DNA from: Deroplatys truncata
Taxonomy: Eukaryota > Arthropoda > Insecta > Mantodea > Mantidae
Direction: 5' to 3'
DNA length: 64,000 bases
NCBI GenBank assembly: GCA_030765065.1
Contig: CM060983.1
Span: 48,544,067 to 48,608,066, forward strand
Part shown: piece after piece, positions 57,097 to 64,000 of the stretch
Layout of the letters: each line of letters starts with the position of its first letter
How positions within the stretch are numbered: position 1 is the stretch's first letter
Made by a program: the position numbers and the translations under genes
The notes under the pieces: generated by a model
The model's database searches: none
Told to the model about the DNA's origin: nothing
Seen by the model: the letters and a program-made list of their open reading frames with translations, nothing else

Positions 57097-57484
57097 TATA
57101 AGGTTTAAGTTGTAATGTTACCTTCCAGCCATACTTTGCAGAAGTAAAGCTCCCTGCCAATGCAGTGACTATAAGAATGCTCGAAAAACATAGGTGGTCA
57201 CCCTGGTAGGGGGTGTGCCTAGATTTTGTCAGCACCTACATAAAAACTCCGTTTCATTATGGGCCACATTTTATGCATGCCAGTATACGTACCTATCGTA
57301 AATATAAGTATTACATTCCACTCAAAAATTCTATATCAAGATTACACAGAAAATACACGTTTTGAGGTTCCCCGAATAAAACTTTTTTTTAGAAAAACGT
57401 CCTCTGTATGGGTGTAAATGTGTGAATAACACAACTCAAAAACGAAGAGTCAGTTACCAAACTTGGTAACTAACTTCATTATAC

Positions 57485-57777
57485 TTCTTATAAACACATG
57501 ATAGTGTAATCAAAATGGTTAGTCATTGTTGAGAAAGTAAAAATAATGAACACTTATCTGAATAAAGATTTTTTTTGACGGGGTGGGAGATTTTATTGAA
57601 AATCTTCGTGTCGTATTCTTGGAGGATGTTAAATGTAAGTATCCAGTTTGGACCTCATCCTAAAAATGCTTGTTTTTGGTTTCAGGTGGTCTGAAAACGT
57701 GCATTTACAGTGAAATCTCTATATCGAAATCTTGAGTGGAATACAATACTTACTATAGGTAAGTAGTATAGAAATTA
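57485..57777 (-). mobile_element. family H 5' half, diverged
   Basis: Inverted 5' part: GGTGGGAGATTTTATTGAAA, ATCTTCGTGTCGTATTCTTG, GTGAAATCTCTATATCG and ACTATAGGTAAGTAGTATAG. The 3' half is absent. Confidence 0.65.
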
Positions 57778-58064
57778 AAAAAATGCTTCAGGGGTGTAAA
57801 CAAATAGCAGCTAGTGATCCTATACAGAAAATATGCATGTAATTCAAAATATGAGCAGTAGGTCATTCACAATAAACATCCCCCCCTCAGTCCTAAATTG
57901 GGTACACAAGTCTTTTTTCTTTTAAAAGCAAACAAAAATAGCATACATAAAATTGTTCCAATTGGGCAAAGTTACCAATTTAAAAATTGGAATACTTGCA
58001 ATACTGAAAAAATGCCTTTCTTAGAGAAGCAGTTTCCTTCTATTCAAGAGTGTATATGACTGTG
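57778..58064. other. unassigned DNA
   Basis: No feature recognised. Confidence 0.3.
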
Positions 58065-58165
58065 TTTTCAGAGGATCAGCACTCTGGCTTCTCAATCTAA
58101 GAGGTCCCCGGTTAAATTCCCGGCTGGGGCGGAGTTTTTCTTCAATTAAAATCTTTCCCTAAACC
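58065..58165 (+). mobile_element. tRNA-headed SINE fragment, first of a pair
   Basis: CTCAATCTAAGAGGTCCCCG and GTTAAATTCCCGGCTGGGG (B-box-like), then GGAGTTTTTCTTCA. A second, similar head lies about 180 bp downstream. Confidence 0.6.
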
Positions 58166-58267
58166 CCGCAGAGTCTGTAAGTTTAAGCGTAGTAGTGAAT
58201 GTAACTATGTTTCATAATTAAAACCAACATTAAACAACCTGCAGTCAAAGATATATGATCGTAGAAG

Positions 58268-58385
58268 TTAAAGGCTGTTAGCTTCCAAATCTAGAGGTCC
58301 CGGGTTCGATTCCCGGCTGGCGGATGGAGTTTTTCTTTCACCAGGGTTATTTCTCATCTTCTCTAGTTTCTGGAGGTATGAGCGG
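58268..58385 (+). mobile_element. tRNA-headed SINE fragment, second of a pair
   Basis: CTTCCAAATCTAGAGGTCCC, GGGTTCGATTCCCGGCTGG (perfect B-box), then GGAGTTTTTCTTTCACCAGG and TCTAGTTTCTGGAGGTATGA. The minus frame 58268-58477 is its translation. Confidence 0.65.
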
Positions 58386-58585
58386 TAATGTAAATGTGTG
58401 TGTGAATTTAATATATATAAAGAAAATCCAACGTAAACAAATCCAAAGATACACAACAGTAAACGAGTGAACATCACTATTCCAAAGGCAAAGTCGTCGA
58501 CATGATCTCGGGTGTTAAAGGCGGCACTTAAATCGGTGCAATAAAGTTAAAGCGAGCTATAAAAATGAAACCATAAAAAACTCAT
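58386..58585. other. unassigned DNA
   Basis: No feature recognised. Confidence 0.3.
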
Positions 58586-59249
58586 TTGATGTGATACATT
58601 CACATGACTTCTCTACCCTCTAACGTTCTTTTGTGGCTATAAAAATTATTCTTACGAAAGTTGATTTTTTTATCTACTTCATTTTAATCTAGATAAACCT
58701 CTGCAGAAATAGCTACGTTACTCACTTCATTACAGTACAAAGGGAAAAACGATTGTCACATGTTTAAGAACTGGACGCTATATGCAAAATTTCACACTGT
58801 CACCGGGAGAAACAACTGAAAATCAATGGAACTTGTTATGCCACAAAAATGTATTTGAAATAAATTGTGTGTTTTAGAGAGATCTACATTTTTTGTGTAG
58901 TATGTTTTCTTCTATCACTTATCGTTTAACAGTTATACAAGATTATACAAAATTTCATCGATTGAAAAGAACTTCACAGGCTTCACAGGCTTCACAGGTT
59001 CAAGATATACTTATCCTTAATGGCATTTTAATCAAAATCGTTAGAACCATTTTTTAGAAAGCCAAAATTTTCTAAAAAATGTTCTAGGTTAAGCGTAATT
59101 GCGGTAGCGAAATTTTCTTGAAAACCTTAGTATCGCATTCTTAGAAGACACTGAACTTAAATACCAAGTTTGGTACTTATATGACTTTCCGTTTTTTAGT
59201 TATGCTGTTCGCAAACACGTAGACACCTACATGGATGTATTTCTAAAAA
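58586..59249 (-). mobile_element. family H copy, subfamily B, 5' truncated
   Basis: Left end TTGATGTGATACATTCACAT; GGGAAAAACGATTGTCACAT at the B marker; stops at ATGTATTTCTAAAAA. A small direct triplication, CTTCACAGG, lies at 58971-58998. Confidence 0.75.
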
Positions 59250-59937
59250 TCAGATGTGTTGTACTCACAGGACTTTCTCTACTCTTGTACAAACATATTT
59301 TTACAAACGCTTATTCTTCACCTACTCCATGTTAATGGAGATAAACCTTTGCAGAAATTATTGCTAATTTTCTTGTAAGTGCAAGGGGAATATGGTAGGT
59401 TTTAATCGATAGTCAAATCTTTTCAGAGCTAGTTGCTATGTGGGGCATTTCATTCTCTTTACAAACAAACAAACGAATAGTGAATTCCCATTTGAGAAAA
59501 AGTATAAGTATTGGAAAATTTAAACAAATAATAAGGAATATCGCGGACATGGTTCACTCGGGGCAAAAAATTGTATGTGACATAAATCGTGTGCTTTAAA
59601 GAGATCTACATTTTTTGTGTAGTAAAATTCTGTCTATCTCTTACGGTTTTCTGGTTATGCAAAGGTCATTCAGAATAAAGAGGATATTCATTTGCCATAA
59701 AATATCTTAAACGTTATATTTTAATAAAAATCGTTAGAGCCGTTTTTGAGAAAATCAAAATTTTTGAAAAATGTTTCATGTAAATGGTAGTCTGATATGG
59801 GATGATTTTCTTGAAAATCTTCGTGTCGCATCTTTGAAAGATACTGAACCTAAATACCAAGTTTTGTATTTCTCCGATTTTTCGAATGAAATACCTCTTT
59901 TCCTACTATATACGTGGTAAAGAAAGTAAATACCGAC
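59250..59937 (-). mobile_element. family H copy, subfamily A, core deleted
   Basis: Left end TCAGATGTGTTGTACTCACA after AAAAA; right end ATACGTGGTAAAGAAAGT. About 130 bp around the AC core are missing. It abuts the preceding copy in the same orientation. Confidence 0.8.
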
Positions 59938-60130
59938 AAACAAGAATGTATGCTGCAAGTACAGCGCAGGGCATTATAGATATTCATGCCTTTAAAACAA
60001 TGAAATAATTAAAACATATCTAACATATGTAGTGACTTTTAGTGATATCGTTAAGGAATTTTGGCAACATTCCGCTCCCACTATACTTTAAGGGGGCTGC
60101 GAAAAATACTAGTGCACATATCTCACCTAC
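59938..60130. other. unassigned DNA left of mariner
   Basis: No feature recognised. Confidence 0.3.
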
Positions 60131-61377
60131 TAGGGCAGTCCCAGAAGTACCCGACCTGACGTATAGATAGCGACTGTTATTTCAAACAAATGACTATGGT
60201 AGAAAGTACCACCCTTATAAAGCTTAAGTTTGAAGTTTGACGATGCTACGTTGTTTAGTAATTGTTTGGCAGCCATTAATAGTGAACTCTCTCAGCGAAT
60301 TTGTAAACATGGATAAAACTGGCCATCGTTATACAATAAAATACTTTCATTTGAAAGGTCTTGGTCCAACTAATATTAAAGCTGAACTAGATCCTACTCT
60401 GGGGGAGTTTACAACAGTAAAACATTGGGTGGCAGAGTTTAAGCGAGACCATACGAGCTGCCAAGACGAACATCGCAGTTGTCGACCAAATGAGGTGACC
60501 ACTCCAGAAGCTGTGAATAAAATCCACAAAATGGTATTGGATGACCGTCGACTGAAAGTGCGCGAGCTAGCAGACATCACAGGCATTTCAAAAAGTGCTG
60601 TACATCGCATACTGACTGAAAATTTAGACATGAGAAAGCTGTCCGCAAGGTGGGTGCCGCGTTCACTTACAATGGAACAAAAACAGCGTCGTAAAGATGT
60701 TTCAGTCGAGTGTTTGGCGATGTTTCGCTGCAATAAAGCTGAGTTTTTTGCGTCGATTCATAACCATGGACGAAATATGGATTCATCATAGATTGAAAGG
60801 GAGAATCGGCTGCAGAGAAGGCGAAGACAGTTCCATCTGCAGGCGAGGTCATGGCGTCAGTTTTTTGGGATGCACGTGGAATAATTTTCTTAATTATCTT
60901 CAAAAAGGAAAAGCAATCAATGGCGAGTATTATGTAAACTTATTGCAGCGTTTGAAATGATGAAATCAAGCAAAAACGGCCGCATTTAGCGAAAAAGGAG
61001 GTTCTGTTTCATCAAGACAATGCACCAGGTCACACATCCATTATCGCAATGGCCAAAAAGCAATGAGTTAAAGTTCGAATTGCTTCCTCATGCACCCTAT
61101 TCGCCAGACGTAGCCCCTTCTGATTATTTTCTGTTTCCAAAGTTGAAGAAATGGCTTGGTGGTAAAAGATTTGCCAACAATGAAGAGGTGGAGTATGCAG
61201 TTGATGGCTATTTTGCAGAACTCAACGGTTCTCAGTATAAACAGGATATCGAAGCTATCGAACATCGCTGGGAAAAGAGTATCGAGCTGAAAGGAGACTA
61301 TGTAGAGAAATAAAGATGTTCTTTTCCCAAAGTTTTGTGTTTTCTTTGTTAGGTCGGGTACTTCTGGGACAGCCCTC
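60131..61377 (+). mobile_element. mariner element, irritans-like
   Basis: The left end GGGCAGTCCCAGAAGTACCC starts at 60133 after TA. Read inwards from 61375 the right end is GGGCTGTCCCAGAAGTACCC, one mismatch in the first 20, and the inverted repeat extends to about 26 bp. The right flank reads TC instead of TA. Length 1243 bp, full size for mariner. Confidence 0.9.
60309..61313 (+). pseudogene. mariner transposase, frameshifted
   Basis: The ATG at 60309 (MDKTGHRYTIKYFHLKG) is preferred to the upstream ATG because mariner proteins of this type start so. The helix-turn-helix ends at WVPRSLTMEQKQRR. Catalytic residues: TMDE (first Asp, near 60763), HQDNAPGHTS (second Asp, near 61010) and SPDVAPSDYFLF (third Asp, near 61105). 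The C-terminus ELKGDYVEK ends at the stop after 61310. Frameshifts at the T6 run 60747-60752, near 60957 (TGA at 60958) and near 61055-61064 (TGA at 61064) break it. Three indels in an otherwise recognisable protein suggest a fairly young but dead copy. Confidence 0.9.
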
Positions 61378-61770
61378 GTGCATAGGGTGGCTTAGTCACC
61401 TGGTATTGCAGCAGAAATCAATAAAGGGAGCTGCTTGTCATTATGTAATGAATGTCAATTGCCAGTCATATGCAGCCAACTAACTACTTTACTAGACCTA
61501 TAATTCACAGAGAGCTTTCACCAGTTATTAAAGACAACCGTTATATCGACTGTTGAACATTACAAAGATTTACTAATCAATTGGAATTCTTTTGGTGTTA
61601 TTCCAAGGTATCTCTGTCCTACTGCTCTATAGCCCAAAATAAAGTTGGGGAGTTGCACTACGTCATGAATTTACCGTTGTTCTGCAAGGTATTTCCTAAT
61701 TATTCTCTCTGAAGGACTACATTAAATTTCTACCTACAATTTGACCATTCAAGGGTTGCAAATTAAAATA
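61378..61770. other. unassigned DNA
   Basis: No feature recognised between mariner and family H. Confidence 0.35.
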
Positions 61771-62552
61771 TCTGATATGACTTTCTCTACTCTTGTACAA
61801 ACTATTTTTACAAACTCTTATTCTCCATCTATTTCATATTAATCGAGATAAACATTTGCAGAAACGATGTTTTGACATGCACAGAGAATTACATTTTACA
61901 CATAGCAACCAGTTCTAAAAATATTTGACTATCGCTTAAGGTGTACTATGTTCCCCTTGTTTTGTATTTGCAAGGGCATTATGGAAATACAGTAGCCTTT
62001 AAGCATAGACATATATCTTAATAGCTGGTTGTCATGTGCAGCACCATTCTCTTTGCCACAGATTAATACTCTTTGCATATCCAAGACAAAAAATGAATAA
62101 CGAATTCCCATTTGACAAAATAAGTATTGAAAAGTTTAAGGGAATAACAAGCAATATCTCCAAAATGGTTCACTCAACAAAAAAAAATGTATATGACATA
62201 AATTGTGTATTTTAACGCGATCTACTTTTTTGTGCAGTAAAATCTTGTCTATCTCTTATGGTTTACCAGTTATGCAAAAGTCGTTCACAATGAAGAATAC
62301 TTTTGGAGTCATTCCCAGAAAATTCGAGATATACATTTCATTTGTCATGAAAATATATTTAACATATGATATTTTAATCAAAATCGTTAGAGCCGTTTTT
62401 GAGAAAATTACAATTTTCGAAAAATGTTCCATATAAAGGGTAGTCTGGTGTGGGGGAATTTTCTTAAAACCTTCGTGTCGCATCTCTGGAAGATACTGAA
62501 CCTAAATACCAAGTTTGGTGTTTATCCGACTGTTCGTTTCTGAGTTATGCTG

Positions 62553-62598
<46 letters not shown>

Positions 62599-62725
62599 CA
62601 TGTTTCCAAAAATGCTTTTTTTTTATTCAGGGGTCTCAAAACATGTATTTCCGATGAAATCTCGGTATCGAATTTTTGAGTGGAATACAATACTTCCCCT
62701 ACTTACTATACGTAGTAGAGGAAGT
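61771..62725 (-). mobile_element. family H copy, subfamily A variant, with internal inverted duplication
   Basis: Left end TCTGATATGACTTTCTCTAC (hairpin deleted); right end CTATACGTAGTAGAGGAAGT. Near 61870-61960 about 90 bp run in the opposite sense (ACATAGCAACCAGTTC, TTTGACTATCGCTTAAGG, TGTTCCCCTTG) relative to the rest. An (AC)n tract lies at 62557-62595. Confidence 0.8.
62557..62595. repeat. (AC)n microsatellite inside family H
   Basis: About 19 AC units in the same core position as at 6585-6638. Confidence 0.95.
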
Positions 62726-62857
62726 AAAAATAGTTTAGATAAAATGTTACTAACTTTCTATTCTGACTTTTCAACTCTATTAAAAGCGTATGGAGATCTC
62801 AGAAGGCCCTTATGAAGATCAAAGCTTTTAAATATAATGAAAACTGTTAAAATAATT

Positions 62858-63615
62858 CAAATGTGTTACATTCACGAGTTTCTCTCTTCTCTAGTGCTTA
62901 TTAGTGGGTATACAAATTGTTCTTACGAAAGTTTACTTTCCTGCCTTCATTATAATCAAGGTAAACCTTTGCAGAAACAGCTAAATTACACATTTCGTTA
63001 TAGATACAAAGGGAACAGCGATAGTCAAATGTTTAACAACTGGACGCTATATGCTGGCTTTAAAAGTCCATACTGTTTCCATGACATCGCGAGAAACAAC
63101 TGAATATCGAAAGGAAATCCAAAAAGAATTGAACAATTCGAACCGTTAATAACGGATACCTCGGAACTGGCTGATGCCACAAGAAAAGCCATTTGAAATA
63201 AATTGTTTGTTTTAAAGAGATCTACATTTTTGTAAGATTATACAAAATTCCTTCCGAATGAAGAGGACTTCACAGGCTACTCGAGAAAATTCAAAATATA
63301 CGTTTTATATGTCATGCAAACATCTTTAATATATATAATACCTATTTTAATCAAAATCGTTAGAGCTATTTTTATGAAAATCCAAAAATGGAAAATGTTT
63401 CATACAAAAAGGAGTTGGGGTGGAAAGATTTTCTTGAAAATCTTCATGTCGCATGTCAGGAAGATACGGAACTTAAATACTAAATTTGGTATTTATCCGA
63501 CTTTACTTTCTTAAGTTATGCCTTCACAGAGACACACACACACACACTCATAAGGACATTTTTCTAAAAAAAACAGGGGACCCAAAATATGTATTTCAGG
63601 TGAAATCTGTACCGA
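62858..63615 (-). mobile_element. family H copy, subfamily B, 5' end lost
   Basis: Left end TGTGTTACATTCACGAGTTT; GGGAACAGCGATAGTCAAAT at 63010; (AC)n core at 63530-63546. Ends at GTGAAATCTGTACCGAG, so the first ~50 bp of the element are missing. Confidence 0.8.
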
Positions 63616-64000
63616 GTGTAATTATATCTGGAAAAGTTAGGGACCCCACCTGAGTCCCAGCCTGAAGCCCCGGATCTGGTTACCCGGAGTTTAAGTAGTT
63701 ACCCTGTCGAAATCCTCCTCCGCACCTAGTCTACTAATCTACTATAACTATTTGCAACGAGTAGTATAATATCTTTTGTTCCCCTGTGGTAAACATTTAC
63801 TCTCCAAACATACAGGGAAATGTATAGTGTTCGTGCAGACCTATACACGAAGACATGACCATCGTTCGTTGTCAGATTAACTACCTTACATATATGTATC
63901 CGAGAGATGAGAATATACATCCATGCTGGATTTGAGGGCAACACGCATGGTTCATGTGGAAGACCGGAACTCCGCTATAAACTGTAATTGCCAGCGTGAG
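63616..64000. other. unassigned DNA at the right edge
   Basis: No repeat or gene recognised. Confidence 0.3.

Larger units (their letters stand above)
55445..57287. mobile_element. outer TIR element flanked by TA, host of a mariner-like element
   Basis: CACTGACGTGCAGAAAAAGT at 55447, followed by GGCCCAT, recurs inverted at 57259-57285 as TACTGGCATGCATAAAATGT, GGCCCAT (about 22 of 27 positions). TA flanks both ends (55445-55446, 57286-57287). Without the inner element it is about 540 bp and has no coding sequence, so it is a non-autonomous Tc1/mariner-type element. Confidence 0.7.
55426..57484 (+). mobile_element. family H 5' fragment split by a TIR element
   Basis: ACTTTCTCTACTATTTATG (55426-55444) continues after the inserted DNA at 57288 with CGTACCTATCGTAAATATAA, GTATTACATTCCACTCAAAA and CGTTTTGAGGTTCCCC, reaching CAAACTTGG near 57465. 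The joined order matches intact copies. The 3' part is missing. Confidence 0.75.

Overview
The window looks like a stretch of a large, AT-rich, repeat-saturated insect nuclear genome. The support is several decayed mariner/Tc1 transposases, a Jockey-type reverse-transcriptase tail, many tRNA-headed SINEs, long microsatellites and no bacterial gene organisation. A cockroach or related blattodean is my best guess, but this rests on memory of similar repeat-derived protein predictions and cannot be proven from the window. No intact protein-coding gene is convincing. Most open frames of 60-150 codons are translations of repeats.

The dominant component is one dispersed family, called family H here. 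About 40 full, truncated or nested copies on both strands fill roughly 24 kb, more than a third of the window. A full copy is 780-900 bp. In the orientation used below (+) it begins, after a T tract, with ACTTTCTCTACT. A GT/AC-rich core follows near position 130. Near the 3' end it carries the inverted partner AGTAGAGAAAGT, then the hairpin ATGTGAGTGTAACACAT, and it ends CAGA followed by another T tract. One terminal inverted repeat with a subterminal partner, a terminal hairpin, a microsatellite core, T-rich targets, head-to-tail junctions and duplicated 3' ends are together the architecture known for non-autonomous Helentrons (HINEs, such as DINE-1 of Drosophila). No Rep/helicase gene is present. 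Two subfamilies are visible: A (younger, self-similar) and B (older, marked by GGGAACAGCGATAGTCAAAT).

Layout. 1-1.9 kb: SINE fragments and unassigned DNA. 1.9-7.7 kb: a cluster of family H copies, some nested or head-to-tail. 8.1-10.4 kb: a mariner with TA target duplication, interrupted by a family H copy. 11.0-11.5 kb: a short TIR element with a decayed transposase N-terminus. 12.0-24.6 kb: more nested family H copies. 24.6-34.2 kb: three copies of an LTR-like repeat (TG...CA), several SINEs and unassigned DNA. 36.5-37.6 kb: a TIR element flanked by TA. 38-40.2 kb: a SINE and a Jockey remnant. 42.1-42.9 kb: a 34-bp minisatellite. 44.5-47.3 kb: a fourth LTR-like copy with a clean 4-bp target duplication, a THAP-like exon fragment, a possible helix-turn-helix exon and SINEs. 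47.7-54.7 kb: family H, microsatellites and a SINE with an internal tandem expansion. 55.4-57.5 kb: a triple nest (mariner-like element in a TIR element in a family H copy). 60.1-61.4 kb: a second, frameshifted mariner. 61.8-63.6 kb: further family H copies.

The window therefore records layered transposon activity rather than a gene system. Nesting gives a relative chronology: family H subfamily A inserted after the 8-kb mariner, and the 55-57 kb TIR elements inserted after an older family H copy.
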